DNA of 64,000 nucleotides from Metellina segmentata (GCA_947359465.1 OX375880.1:15446120-15510119), one strand, 5' to 3'. Positions 1-9,273 are shown, numbered from the stretch's first letter. Program-made: numbers and translations. Notes: generated by a model from the sequence alone, not told the origin.

Positions 1-367
1 TGCCTAAGTTACGGATGACGAGTCTTAATACGTCATTCTAACTAGGACAAAATTAAACATGTACACTCTTGATGATGGGAAGAGTGATTGGCATTTTACG
101 AGACTCTCCTTGAATCAAATTATTCAATCGTTCTCTACAAAAATACACTTTATTTAATCTGACTTCATAAACAGATATATTTACACGGCTGCGTTATCAG
201 ACATTCTTTTTGGAATAAACGCGGATATCAGAAGCTGTGCGATTTATCATACTGTTGCCATTCTCATCAAACGAAAATATAACAGTAACTAGTGTGCAAA
301 CGATAATACGAAAATATAACAGTAATTAGTGTACATACGATAGTACGAAAATATAACAGTAACTAAT
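1..367 (+). repeat. Left arm of a 64-kb-spaced inverted repeat
   Basis: This segment matches the reverse complement of 63594-63973 over its whole length at roughly 85% identity by eye, with small indels. Both arms share the blocks 'TACGGATGACGAGTCT', 'CACGGCTGCGTTATCAGACA' and 'ATACTGTTGCCATTCT' in the same order. The inner end of each arm carries three tandem ~37-bp units (271-307, 308-344, 345-381 here) beginning ACGAAAATATAAC. The match reaches base 1, so the repeat may extend beyond the window. It could be a very long terminal inverted repeat or two opposite copies of a dispersed repeat. Confidence 0.85.
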
Positions 368-415
368 GTGCAAACGATAATTCGAACTACTTTTTTTCAA
401 ATAAATCTACCCAAG

Positions 416-450
416 GGGTTGTGTTGCTCCAGTGCGACGTTAATTAAATA
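416..450 (+). mobile_element. SINE 3'-tail fragment
   Basis: The sequence GTGTTGCTCCAGTGCGACG followed by TTAATTAAA is the 3' end shared by the SINE families here; the 'CTCCAGTGCGACG' spelling is the SINE-B type. Only the last ~35 bases remain. The following stretch to 830 is AT-rich and I see no gene or recognisable repeat in it. Confidence 0.6.
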
Positions 451-830
451 CCGATGTATCTAAAGAGAAAACTATGCAAGTTATTTTCACTCATTTGTTT
501 GGTAACCAGTCACTTATTTATAAATTTGACAATTTCATACCAGTATGAAACTGTGTCGTAGAAATTTTCTTTTGAAGAAACCAACTTTATGGAACTAAAA
601 ATGGTCGAATTTGGGTTTGAGTCGTAGAATGTTGACAGTCCGAGGATAAAATATGTAAGTATTAAATTTTGGTGCTTATATTATCTTGCAAGTTGATTTT
701 TACGGTTATCTGTGAAATCGTTATAAATCGATGAAATAATAGAACGTGAATCATGCCAATCAGTCTCAATAAGTAGCTTCTCAATCTCAGATTTTTACTG
801 TTCAGTTCATATTAAGTTGGTTTGATTAGG

Positions 831-962
831 TAATGGTAATTTTTAGTTAACGTCGTACTAGAGCAACACAACGGGCTATTGACGACGGTCCGGGATCAGT
901 CCCTTAAGGGAAAGATCCGAGGACAACACTTCGTAATTTTGAACCACGGTCAGATGACGGGT
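831..962 (-). mobile_element. SINE-A, 3' third only
   Basis: On the minus strand this reads through the conserved 3' body: ATCTGACCGTGGTTC, GATCTTTCCCTTAAGGGA, GATCCCGGACCGTCGTC, AATAGCCCGTTGTGTTGC, then the tail with ATTACC units. It is 5'-truncated, as is usual for SINEs. The stretch 965-1320 downstream is AT-rich with nothing recognisable. Confidence 0.85.
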
Positions 963-1439
963 TTGATTAGAAATTTCTTCAACTAGAATTTTCGTATCAG
1001 ATGATTTTTTTAGTTTGAACATAAACTACTGCGAGAAGAATAAACACTAGTTTGGAACAAATGTAATGTAGCGCTGTTTTGTGGTAATTTTTATAATCGA
1101 TGCTTGAAAAGGTAGACGGTAAAATAGAATCCGGGAACCAAACAGTTCAGCGAAGAAGAATAACGACTATTTCAGCGATCGACCTGCAAGAAGGATTTTC
1201 AGTGAACAAACAAACCAGACAGTCAAAGATTTTACTTCCGCAACTCAAATATATATACTGTATATAACGAGTTACCACAAAATGTAGTTTATCGCCGTTT
1301 TGGCATCGTTATATTTTTTTATCTATAATCGGTGGTGGCCTATCAACAATCCCGCATAAAATTGGAAATTTTTCTGTGGAATTTTTACTGGCGAGTACTG
1401 ACATATTGTAAAATAAAAAACTATAATGTCACGTTCAGA

Positions 1440-1507
1440 ATACGTACAAGGAACACGGTGGCAAGTTCGAAACTTGGTCCAACCAAAGACCGTCGTGTAC
1501 AAAGGCA
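1440..1507 (+). mobile_element. SINE-B head fragment
   Basis: GCAAGTTCGAAACTTGG followed by CCAACCAAAGACCGTCGTGT is the B-box region and the segment just after it in SINE-B. Only this head piece is present, and it abuts the Tc1 remnant, suggesting the SINE or a rearrangement truncated the Tc1 copy. Confidence 0.6.
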
Positions 1508-1514
1508 ACCGCAG

Positions 1515-1843
1515 ACGACAGTATCAGTCGAATTCAGACTACGAATCAGTACCACCGCAGACGTTTCTGGAGACATCCAGGGCAGTGTGTGGATACTGCC
1601 CTTACTATCGCACGCCACATATGCCCACAACAGGGCGTCATGACTTTGGTTGTCATCTCTGATAACCAGACCCCTTTGGTAGTCATTTCTGGCACACTTA
1701 CAGCACAGCGGTACGTATTCGACGTTCTACGACTGGTTGTGTTATTGTTCCTCTTGCGACACCCCAGATTTCAAACTAGATGCGATATAATAAGATAATA
1801 ACAACTCTTCAACAAAATAATGCCCGGCCGCACACGGCACGTG
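1515..1843 (+). pseudogene. Tc1-like transposase remnant, 5' part of an interrupted copy
   Basis: The plus strand encodes an eroded catalytic-core segment of a Tc1 transposase. The peptide 'DTALTIARHICPQQGVM' (from 1590) and the block 'PLVVISGTLTAQRYV' match the region between the first and second catalytic aspartates, and the copy continues to the N-A-R-P-H-T-A-R region around 1820-1843. Frameshifts are present and the N-terminal DNA-binding part is missing. The reading stops exactly where a younger transposon inserted (1846) and resumes at 4644. The same family occurs at 35422-36713 and 54989-55789. It encodes no functional protein. Confidence 0.8.
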
Positions 1844-4643
1844 TATACTCTGTTTCACCTTAACTTGTCAGTAGAGTAAAGGCTACGTTGACCGCATCAC
1901 AGCCGTTGTCGTAGAAACTAGGGTTACAATGTCAGAAGAAGTCAGCTATAAGCGAGGAAATTCGCCCTTTTTGGCAAGGAGAGATAAAATGCACGTGGAA
2001 ATTCTATACGTTTCACAGATCTTTAATTTCTAATGGCTCTTGCATTACATTTGTTAATTAAACAAAAAGCTACTCTATGTTAATATAAATGCGTTTTGAT
2101 TTTTCTAAATGAGTATTATTTTTAGTTATTTAAAAATATATATATTTAAAATTTTTTTACAATAAATGTTGTTTAAAAAAACAGTCTATTTAAAGATGTG
2201 ATGAACCATAAAATTCATTTTTTGAATTTACTTACCTGAAAGCTAAACACCTTGATTAATACTTCTTTTTTCAATTTTAATAATTTTATTAAAGGAAATT
2301 AATCCAATTTAATTACTCCTTTGGTCTTACATTTGGTTGGACAAGGTAGGGGAGAGTGCGTCGTCTGCTAAAATATGTGTTTTTCTTAACAGCAAAATAT
2401 AGTCTCCAAATTAAATCAAATTTATTCTGATATTAAAGAAAGTAAATAACAAATAAAAATACATATAACATAGAGGATATAAAATACATTCACAATAAAT
2501 AAATAGAATATAAAAAATACAAATATAGTGAATACACATACAATAATAAAAAAAATGAAACCATTTTAAAAATTAGAGTTAAAAAAAATAAACCTTATAT
2601 GTGTGAAACATATTCTGAAACTCGCGGAACGGTGTCGGGTTGATTAGTAGTAAATTATTAATTTTATGAATAATTTAAAATAGTTTACAAGAAAGTGTAC
2701 AGAAGAAACCAATCTCTTTCATGAATAGTAGTTACAATGAGAAAACTATATTTACGTTTTACTTATTCATCACATGCATTTATACATCATCAATATATGT
2801 AAAACATAGCAAACATCATAACAAATCTATTTACATTATAATATACTTATTCATCACATGAATTTACACATCATCATCACTTAACATTTCCGAATCGCTA
2901 TCAGACTCACTATTAAAAGAAATTACCAAGTTCTTACTTTCCCAAATATCATCCACAAGTCCATCTACTTCCCACATGTATTTCTCTTTTTCAGTAACAT
3001 GGTTTATGCAGTTTTTCCAATTTTGTACAGAGACCTTTTCAATCCCTTGGATGACTAAATCCTTCACATCGTTCAGTTTAAAAGTCTTGTTTTCCCTGGC
3101 AACGTGTCCTTTTACTTGACTCCATATCATTTCAATGGGATTAAGCTCACAGTGATACGGGGGAAGTCTCAAAACCTTATGTCCAAATTTTTCGGCAATT
3201 TCTTCAACTCTGTATTTATCAAACATATGTTTGATTTCGCTAACTTTTTTCAACAGTTCAATCTTGATCATGTCCTGGTTCCACGTAATGTTTTTCAACG
3301 ATAGCCATTCTTGAATTGCACTTTTTTTCCAAGATGTCGTCGGAATTTTTTCTTTCTTCACCGAGTGATAGGGGGCATTGTCCATCACTACAAAGCTGTT
3401 TCGTTTCAATTTAGGCATGATATCTTCAAACCACTTCTCAAAATGGTTACCATCCATTTCTTCGTGGTAGTCACCGGATTTTTTTCCTACAAAAATGTCA
3501 GCCGCATCAGGTACAAATCCTTCATCACTTCCGATATGGGTAATGATGAGTCTTCTTCCTTTTCCTTTTGGTGCAGCCAAGCCTGTTGTCAAACTTGAAG
3601 AGGAAGCTTCATTGGTGCTTTTGATGTTTTTGTCTTGCCATACTCGACTTTGTGAGTGTCCTTCATTCACCCATGTTTCATCTAAATAATAGATTGAAGC
3701 ATTTTCATTCTTCAGTTCTCTAATTTTTCGTAAATAATTTCTTCGCCATAAAATTATGTCGTGTCTTTCTAAAAGCATAGCCTGCCTTTTTCGCTTTTCA
3801 AAGGAAAATCCCAAATCTTTCAGTATCCTGTACAGTGTACTTCGGCTAATGTTTGTCGAAAAAATATCCTTATCATTGTTAATTTCATTTAGAACTTTGT
3901 CCAATGTAGGAATTTCATTTCGACGAAAACAATCATGAATTTTTCGTCGGATGCACGATAAAGTAAAGTTGTCATATTTCATCATTCTTGTTCTTTTTCC
4001 AACGGCATAAGGTCGTTTTTTTCCTGGAGTACTCAAAGGACTTGTCGTCTTCTTTTCTTTTTTCAAACGAAAAACAGTTCTTTTGGAAACACCAGTTAGT
4101 TGAGACACCTTTCCGACGATTTGGTTAATGGAATCACTATGGTTTTCTTCTCGAAGTCTAGAATAAACATTCAATATGTTCCTGCGAGCTCCACTACCAA
4201 TTGATTTTCCTTGCTTTGATGGCGTATACAGCTTGGATGGTGACGTTCCTTTTTCAGCCATGTTCAGAGTATCAAACACACTCCAATAAAATAGCACAAG
4301 AGAGATATGAACGTAAATACACACGCTAGCAAAGACGCAGAGCGAAATGGCGCAGACTTGGCCGGAAAGCGTATTTAGCTCGCCAGAAATGTTACCATGG
4401 AAACCGGTTTAGAATTCCGTTTCGGATATATTCATTCGCTTCGGTCAAAAAAAAATGCTTTTTACAAATAAATAACCGATTATAAAGGTTCAAAAATCAC
4501 TCCTTCATTGTAGGACAATTTTTACACGTTTATATGCATTTTCTTTATTTTAAATTCCAAATCAAGTTGGAATTATTTTTCATGCGGATGAACATCATTT
4601 CTGCCTTTCCCAATACTGACAAGTTAAGGTGAAACAGAGTATA
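1844..4643 (-). mobile_element. Intact DD82E Tc1/mariner-superfamily transposon
   Basis: The element spans 1846-4641 (2,796 bp). Its termini are perfect 28-bp inverted repeats (1846-1873 and 4614-4641, starting TACTCTGTTTCACC). It is flanked by TA on both sides (1844-1845, 4642-4643), the hallmark target duplication of the IS630/Tc1/mariner superfamily. It carries one transposase gene on the minus strand. Removing the element and one TA rejoins a Tc1 reading frame (R-V-A-M-N-C), which proves the boundaries. Identical TIRs and an open gene indicate a recent insertion. About 1 kb of AT-rich non-coding DNA (1874-2863) lies downstream of the gene and about 350 bp upstream of it. All proteins needed for cut-and-paste movement appear to be encoded here. 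Confidence 0.93.
2864..4261 (-). CDS. Transposase, IS630/Tc1/mariner superfamily, DD82E type
   Basis: It likely catalyses excision and integration of the surrounding element by a DDE reaction in the nucleus. From the preferred start at 4261 it is 465 residues. An in-frame upstream ATG at 4324 would add 21 residues, but the 4261 ATG has the better context (A at -3, G at +4) and begins MAEKGTSPSK. Visible parts in order: a basic Ser/Thr-rich N-terminus; a helix-turn-helix region (about residues 25-75, 'VSQLTGVSKRTVFRLKKE'); a lysine/arginine-rich stretch resembling a nuclear signal (GKKRPYAVGKRTR); a second DNA-binding region; then the catalytic core. The core motifs are 'IYYLDETWVNEG' (first Asp), 'VVMDNAPYHS' (second Asp) and 'CELNPIEMIW' (Glu). 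I count 82 residues between the second Asp and the Glu. This is far from DD34E Tc1, and as I recall it matches the class named Sailor. The C-terminus is acidic (SESDSDSEMLSDDDV). No stop or frameshift interrupts it. Confidence 0.92.
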   Translation of the reverse strand: MAEKGTSPSKLYTPSKQGKSIGSGARRNILNVYSRLREENHSDSINQIVGKVSQLTGVSKRTVFRLKKEKKTTSPLSTPGKKRPYAVGKRTRMMKYDNFTLSCIRRKIHDCFRRNEIPTLDKVLNEINNDKDIFSTNISRSTLYRILKDLGFSFEKRKRQAMLLERHDIILWRRNYLRKIRELKNENASIYYLDETWVNEGHSQSRVWQDKNIKSTNEASSSSLTTGLAAPKGKGRRLIITHIGSDEGFVPDAADIFVGKKSGDYHEEMDGNHFEKWFEDIMPKLKRNSFVVMDNAPYHSVKKEKIPTTSWKKSAIQEWLSLKNITWNQDMIKIELLKKVSEIKHMFDKYRVEEIAEKFGHKVLRLPPYHCELNPIEMIWSQVKGHVARENKTFKLNDVKDLVIQGIEKVSVQNWKNCINHVTEKEKYMWEVDGLVDDIWESKNLVISFNSESDSDSEMLSDDDV

Positions 4644-5232
4644 GCTATGAATTGTCTTCAAGCTTTCCCAGCACTTCCTTGGCCAGCTAGGTCTCCTGAT
4701 CTCTCTCTCCCATAGAGCACATTTGGGACGTTATGGAAAGGCGGTGGAGTGGTCGTTCACGGTAAGACGTTTGTCGCCAACTAATTTTTGTCGCCAAATC
4801 AAGATGGCGGCCGAATTCCGTAACAGCATATAGGGTTGCCATAACAGAAACGGCAGATGTGAAGAAAATCCGCAAAAGGTGAAGGTTACCATATTTGGCG
4901 ACAAATCGCCTTCTTACCGTGAACGACCACTCCACCTGGAAAGGCGATTGCAGCCATCCCGTAATGTTGACCCTTTAGCCCAACAGTTGGAGACAATTTG
5001 GCAAGAAATTCTGCAGGGCACCATCAGGGAACTTTTTCAGTTTAAGACTCGCCGGGTGACGTATCCAGGCCAGAGGTGGACCAACGCCGTATTGTCTTCC
5101 TCCCTTTGTAACGGCCAAACTATGAAATAAAGCATTCAATTGTTCTGAAATTCTAATAATTTATTTTGATATATATGTTCTTCAAATCCACCGACGGACA
5201 ACTCCTTGGCGCGTTGATTTTTATTATAGAGT
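4644..5232 (+). pseudogene. Tc1-like transposase remnant, 3' part and right TIR
   Basis: This continues the copy broken at 1843. The plus strand reads V-A-M-N-C, then a leucine/proline stretch ending near the 'WPAR-SPDL' region, then 'IWDVMERR'. After a nested MITE (4743-4936) it resumes with 'LQPSRNVDPLAQQLETIWQ' and 'ILQGTIRELFQ', the C-terminal helices of Tc1 transposases. The right inverted terminus is recognisable at about 5177-5232 (ACAACTCCTTGG through TTATAGAGTGTA), matching the end of the related copy at 54989. Several indels make it non-functional. Confidence 0.8.
4734..4945. mobile_element. 194-bp MITE with 9-bp target duplication
   Basis: The element is 4743-4936. It begins GGTGGAGTGGTCGTTCACGG and ends with the inverted copy; the first ~25 bases of the two TIRs are identical and similarity continues through TTTGTCGCCAA. 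It is flanked by the 9-bp direct repeat TGGAAAGGC (4734-4742 and 4937-4945). Deleting it restores the Tc1 frame M-E-R-R-L-Q. A 9-bp duplication is typical of Mutator-like (MULE) elements. It has no coding capacity. Confidence 0.9.
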
Positions 5233-5236
5233 GTAT

Positions 5237-5613
5237 AGAGAGAGGATGTCGGTGTGTGTGTATGTGTGTATATTCTCCATACACATCCACACCAAATTTG
5301 GTACACTTATACTTTAGAACACCGCGGAAAACATAGGCTATTTTTTTCTGTCGTCAGACCAATCTGTATTCATGAAAATAGGTACACGGGTAGTCTCCAC
5401 TAAAGTTCCCCTAAAAGCCCCATTTTGAAAAACTAAAGTTTTTTCTTTTTTTTTGCAAAAAATGAACATGGACGAGGAAACACGTTTTACAAGGTTTGCT
5501 GCGTATTTGAGTTAACGCCGGGAAATGTCTCGGTCATGTTTTAACAGTCGTGGTCCTGTTTTAGCAGTCGCGGTCATAATTCAAAACCGAGCAACGCCGG
5601 GTTATTCAGCTAG
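5237..5613 (+). mobile_element. Helitron-like non-autonomous element, 3' end
   Basis: The segment ends GGGTTATTCAGCTAG followed by T, the CTRR-plus-T configuration of Helitron 3' termini, with a small GC-rich fold (CCGAGCAACGCCGG) just upstream. Its body matches the minus-strand copy at 34214-35019 in order: CACACCAAATTTGGTACAC, GCGGAAAACATAGGC, GGAAACACGTT, then the 3' end. The 5' terminus is missing or replaced where the Tc1 copy ends at 5232. It has no Rep/helicase coding. Confidence 0.55.
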
Positions 5614-5663
5614 TATGCTAGAAAGACAGGGTAAAAACGGGTAATGTTACAATAGAAGCAGTT

Positions 5664-5765
5664 TTGCGTAAAAAGTTGTTAAATAAGCAACAACTTTTTG
5701 CTTATTTAACTGCAAGACTGCAGTTAAATCAGCTGCAGTTATACAGCTAAATTGCAGCTTTTTTA
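5664..5765. repeat. Cluster of short hairpins
   Basis: AAAAAGTTGTT and AACAACTTTTT form a hairpin around AAATAAGC at 5671-5700. GTTAAATAAGC and GCTTATTTAAC then pair in an overlapping alternative, and CTGCAGTTAAATCAGCTGCAG follows in two blocks of 20 or fewer bases each. It could be a decayed foldback element; I cannot assign a family. Confidence 0.4.
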
Positions 5766-5897
5766 ATGCTGCAAAACTACTTTTATTCACCTGTTTCTAC
5801 GGTACTCTTGTTCAATATCAATCTCCGCTATCTTTTTTTTAGTAAACATTTCAAAGTATTTAGGCCTTATCGATTTCCTTTTAATTCCTGCTCCTAG

Positions 5898-6184
5898 AGT
5901 CAGTGAGGTTCCTGGTTCGAATCCGGGTCCGGGCATGGATGTTTGTAAGCGTAAGGTGTAGAGGCGGCTGGTGCACCTTAAATCTGTCGTGGCCGAAAGT
6001 CCCCACGTTGGCTTGGTGTGAAAGGTTGGAAAGTGGGGTGCCAGCTCAGGTGTTGCTTCGTCATCTGACCGTGGTTCAAAATTACGATGTGTTGTCCTCG
6101 GATCTTTCCCTTAAGGGATTGATCCCGGTCTGTCGTCAATAGCCCGTTGTGTTTGTCTAGTACGACGTTAATTAAAAAATTACA
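5898..6184 (+). mobile_element. SINE-A, nearly full length
   Basis: It contains a perfect B box (GGTTCGAATCC), the linker GGATGTTTGTAAGCG, the core AAATCTGTCGTGGCCGAAAG and GGGGTGCCAGCTCAGGTG, and the 3' tail TACGACGTTAATTAAAAA. The first ~25 bases of the tRNA-like head (A box) are replaced by unrelated sequence. Transcription, if any, would be by RNA polymerase III. Confidence 0.9.
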
Positions 6185-6187
6185 GAT

Positions 6188-6362
6188 TACTGATGTAGTG
6201 GATTAGCAACCGAAGGGTCGTGCGTTCAGAACTCGAGCCAACCAAAGACCGTTGTTTACGTGGCGGCTGATGCATGTTAAATCTGTCGAGGTCTCAAATC
6301 TCAACGTTGGCGTGGTGGGGATCGATCCCGGACCGTCGATAATAGCCTGTTCTCTGTTGCTC
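6188..6362 (+). mobile_element. SINE-B with internal deletion
   Basis: The head reads GGATTAGCAACCGAAGGGT, then a degraded B box, CCAACCAAAGACCGTTGT, and TTAAATCTGTCGAGG. After TTGGCGTGGTGGGG it jumps directly to GATCCCGGACCGTCGA near the 3' end, so roughly 100 bases of the body are missing. The following unique stretch 6363-6755 has no recognisable gene; its open frames are short and unconvincing. Confidence 0.75.
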
Positions 6363-6755
6363 AAAATTATAAACCTTACCTCACAGCTGCGGTTGTCTTT
6401 TGGTGGAATCAAAATAACAATCATAATGAAATGCTGTCCAACTGCGCGTTCGAAAAAGCACTCTGGGGACAATTGCCGAATGAGACCCGACCTGACGTGT
6501 GGCAGACGTAATTGGAATGGAACGAGGCACGCCGCCTTCTATTATTCGGTCCCAATCGGAAAAAGATCGCCGACCACAGGTGAAAGTGATTTTCTGCAAC
6601 TCCGTTGTGTAACATGCCAACCACTGCGCATGTAATGAGGGAGTTGGAAACGCAACTGTTCTGCAGTTACAGAAACACGGAGAGGGGGTCTCGCACAAAT
6701 TCTCATCAGTGAAAAAAAGGTGCAGATAGAGGCGAAGCTAAACTTTCCTAAAGTT

Positions 6756-6858
6756 TACGACGTTAATTTTGTGTCAGACAGAGCGACAAGAACAGGATCG
6801 TGTTTCCTAAACACGATCCTGTTCTTGTCGCTCTGTCTGAAGCAAAATTAACGTCGTA
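6756..6858. repeat. Near-perfect 103-bp palindrome
   Basis: The two arms of about 50 bases are reverse complements with two mismatches and a 3-base centre (GTGTTT-CCT-AAACAC). The outer 15 bases of each arm are the SINE 3' end (TACGACGTTAATTTT). The inner part (CAGACAGAGCGACAAGAAC onward) is not otherwise found in the window. The right arm runs on into a minus-strand SINE tail up to about 6890. Such a structure would extrude as a hairpin or cruciform. Confidence 0.93.
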
Positions 6859-6898
6859 CTAGAACAACATAACGGGATATTGACAAGGGACCGGATGC

Positions 6899-7042
6899 GA
6901 CTCACCGGTATAGTGGTTGAGGTGGTAGCCTCTGGATAGGAAGGTTCCTGGTTCGAATCCGGGTCCGGGCATGGATGTTTGTAAGCGTATGGTGTTGAGG
7001 CGTCAATCTGTCGTGGCCGAAAGTCCTCACGTTGGGTTGGTA
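6899..7042 (+). mobile_element. SINE-A, 5' half
   Basis: The tRNA-like head is well preserved: A-box region TATAGTGGTTGAGGTGG, B box GGTTCGAATCC, then GGATGTTTGTAAGCG and AGTCCTCACGTTGGGTTGG, where it stops at a poly-A-like TAAAAAATTGG. A minus-strand SINE-A starts four bases later, giving a head-to-head pair. Confidence 0.85.
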
Positions 7043-7045
7043 AAA

Positions 7046-7368
7046 AATTGGTAATTATTAGTTAACGTCGTACTAGAGCAACACAACGGGCTACTGACGA
7101 CGGTCCGGGATCAGTCCCTTAAGGGAAAGATCCGAGGACAACACTTCGTTATTTTGAACAACGGTCAGATGACGAAGCAACACCTGAGCTGGCATCCCTC
7201 TCACCAAACTTCCACACCAACCCAACGTGAGGACTTTTGGCCACGACAGATTTAAGGTGCACCTGTCGCCTCTACACCATACGCTTACAAACATCCATAC
7301 CCGGATTCGAACCAGGAACCTTTCAATCTAGAGGTTAACACCTTAACCACCAGACCGGTTGGTCAGCA
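7046..7368 (-). mobile_element. SINE-A, full length
   Basis: Read on the minus strand it has the head (ACCGGTCTGGTGGTTAAGG), B box (GGTTCGAATCC), core (AAATCTGTCGTGGCCAAAAG), body (CCTCGGATCTTTCCC) and 3' tail (TACGACGTTAACTAATAATT). It is about 320 bp, the standard size. With the adjacent plus-strand copy it forms an inverted pair. From 7370 to 7990 I see only unique sequence with a poly-G and a poly-A run. Confidence 0.92.
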
Positions 7369-8004
7369 TATTTCGAAGTGATAATGTTAAGAACGGGATT
7401 TTTTAACATTGAAAGTATAGGAAATTATTCGGGACCAAAGAAAAATGACTTTATATGCGGGGTACGTTACAATCGGGGTTTCACTGTATTTTTATCATAC
7501 GTTTCTTATCTTTTGGACACTGCGCAATACAACACCAGTATCCAATCCAATCCGCGGAACTCATAGATTCAAGTCTTGAAATCTCTACTTTATTTAGAAA
7601 CAGTAGGCCCCCCTAAGAGTAACGGGTGTCCGATCTCACAGCGGGACCGCACAAACCGCACTTCATTTGGACAGATCCACTCCTGGACAAAATGACCCCG
7701 GTGATCCCTGCTTTTGTGCGGAAGCATTCCGTGTCCGTCCTACGGCAGCTGGACCCTGGCAATCAGCATTCGAGAGCGGCCGTTTTCTTCTGTTCTTTTG
7801 TTGCGGGTGACACATTTCGAGGCTGGAGAACTCGGGATTAGGCGACACTGCACCCTCCCCCGCACCTCCGAGTCGTGATTACCGTCGGTGTCACCTGCCC
7901 CACACGCCCACCCTTAAGTGAGCAGGAGTGTGGGAAGGAGGGGGGGGGAATTTCATTCTACTTAAAAAAAAAAAAACTTCCATTTGAAGTGATTTTAATC
8001 TAAA

Positions 8005-8107
8005 ACATCGTGATCTGACCGTGGTTCCAAATTACGAGGCGTTGTCTTTGGATATTTCTGACCAGTTGGAAGAGTTCCTCCAGTGCGACGTTAATTAAAG
8101 TACCTAC
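8005..8107 (+). mobile_element. SINE fragment with internal deletion, SINE-B tail
   Basis: GTGATCTGACCGTGGTTCC, AATTACGAGGCGTTGTC, then a jump to GTTCCTCCAGTGCGACGTT and a tail TACCTACC. The TACC-type tail marks SINE-B, in contrast to the ATTACC tail of SINE-A. Confidence 0.75.
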
Positions 8108-8257
8108 CTTGGTAATTGCTTTTTTTAAATTAATGTCGAACTACAGGAACACAGCGGGCAATAGACGACGGTCCGGGATCAATCCCCTAAGGGATTCGAA
8201 CCAGGAACCTTCCGATATAGAGACTGACACCGTTACCATTAGACCGGTTGGTCTCAT
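8108..8257 (-). mobile_element. SINE-A with central deletion
   Basis: The minus strand shows the head (ACCGGTCTAATGGTAACGG), B box GGTTCGAATCC, then a direct jump to CCCTTAGGGGATTGATCCC and the 3' tail. The core between the B box and the 3' fifth is missing. Confidence 0.8.
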
Positions 8258-8479
8258 GAAGATGCATGGAATAGCTTCGAGACTCTATTTCAATAAACTA
8301 TTGATACCACACAGAAATCCGTTCGTCTTCCTGCTCCCTCACAAGGATCCAGAACCCAATTAATTTAGACTATCCACAAGTTATTGAAAAACTGTTTTGA
8401 AGAAATCGCTGTACCGCTGTTCGCCTCCTTACGGATGGACAGTCTCTTGGATGTCAATTGCCAATTCACCCGCCCGGGT

Positions 8480-8667
8480 TCAATCCAGAAATGAAAGATC
8501 CGACGATAACACCTCGTCATTTTATACCATGATCATAGGCTGGCTCCCCACTCTCCAAACTACCGCAACACGTCAAAGTAAGGTCATTTGAGTTCAAGAC
8601 AGATTGAGTGCCCAACGTAGACGAGCCTAGTTTTGAACTCGCAACCCTTCGGTTGCTCTTCCAACAG
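8480..8667 (-). mobile_element. SINE-B, 5' two-thirds
   Basis: On the minus strand: GGAAGAGCAACCGAAGGGTT, GCGAGTTCAAAACTAGG, then an eroded core with GGAGAGTGGGGAGCC and GACGAGGTGTTATCG. The post-B-box linker is diverged. It directly abuts a plus-strand SINE-A fragment. Confidence 0.7.
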
Positions 8668-8820
8668 GGCTGCTGGCGTACCTTAAATCTGTCGTGGCCG
8701 AAAGTCCTCAAGTTGGGTTGGTGTGGAAGTTTGGAGAGGGGGTGCCAGCTCAGGAGTTGCCTCGTCATCTGACCGTGGTTCAAAAGTACGTGATATTGTC
8801 CTCGGAAATTTTCCTTAAGT
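8668..8820 (+). mobile_element. SINE-A core fragment
   Basis: It starts at GCTGGCGTACCTTAAATC and runs through GTCGTGGCCGAAAGTCC, GGTGCCAGCTCAGGAGTTG and GTCATCTGACCGTGGTTC to TTTTCCTTAAG, lacking both head and tail. Confidence 0.85.
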
Positions 8821-9040
8821 TTCGGTTTCCGAAGAAAGTGGAACCGTTATCTAACAGCCGTGATACGTCATGATGCCGCGGGCATAACTAGATGACCATC
8901 TAAATAAGAGTCCAGAGGTGTCAATTTAGGCGGACAGAATACGTTGGAGAATGGTCAACACAGACGGCTGTCGTAGTTTATTTTATTCGAGAAACAAAAC
9001 AAAGTGGTTTTTTATTCTCTAGTTCAAAGTTTCTAACTTC

Positions 9041-9273
9041 GGGATCGTTGAAGACAGAGTGAAAATTTCAACAGATTTCAAATCAGCGTAAATTTCTACG
9101 CCAGATCGATATCAAAAACAGCTTTGTTTTTCAATTTTTTCCATTTGATTATTTAATAAATAAATAATTATTTATTTAAAGAAAATCCCATTTAAGGTAT
9201 CGATCTGGTGTCAAATTTTCCGCATATTTCAAATCCGTTAAGATTTTCATTCTGTGTTTAACGATCCCGATTT
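9041..9273. repeat. Diverged inverted repeat (foldback)
   Basis: The left arm (about 9041-9114, GGGATCGTTGAAGACAGAGT through CCAGATCGATATC) pairs with the right arm (about 9196-9273, GGTATCGATCTGG through AACGATCCCG) at roughly 75% identity, around an AT-rich centre containing TAAATAAATAATTATTTA. It looks like an old MITE; I found no target duplication and no coding sequence. Confidence 0.65.
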
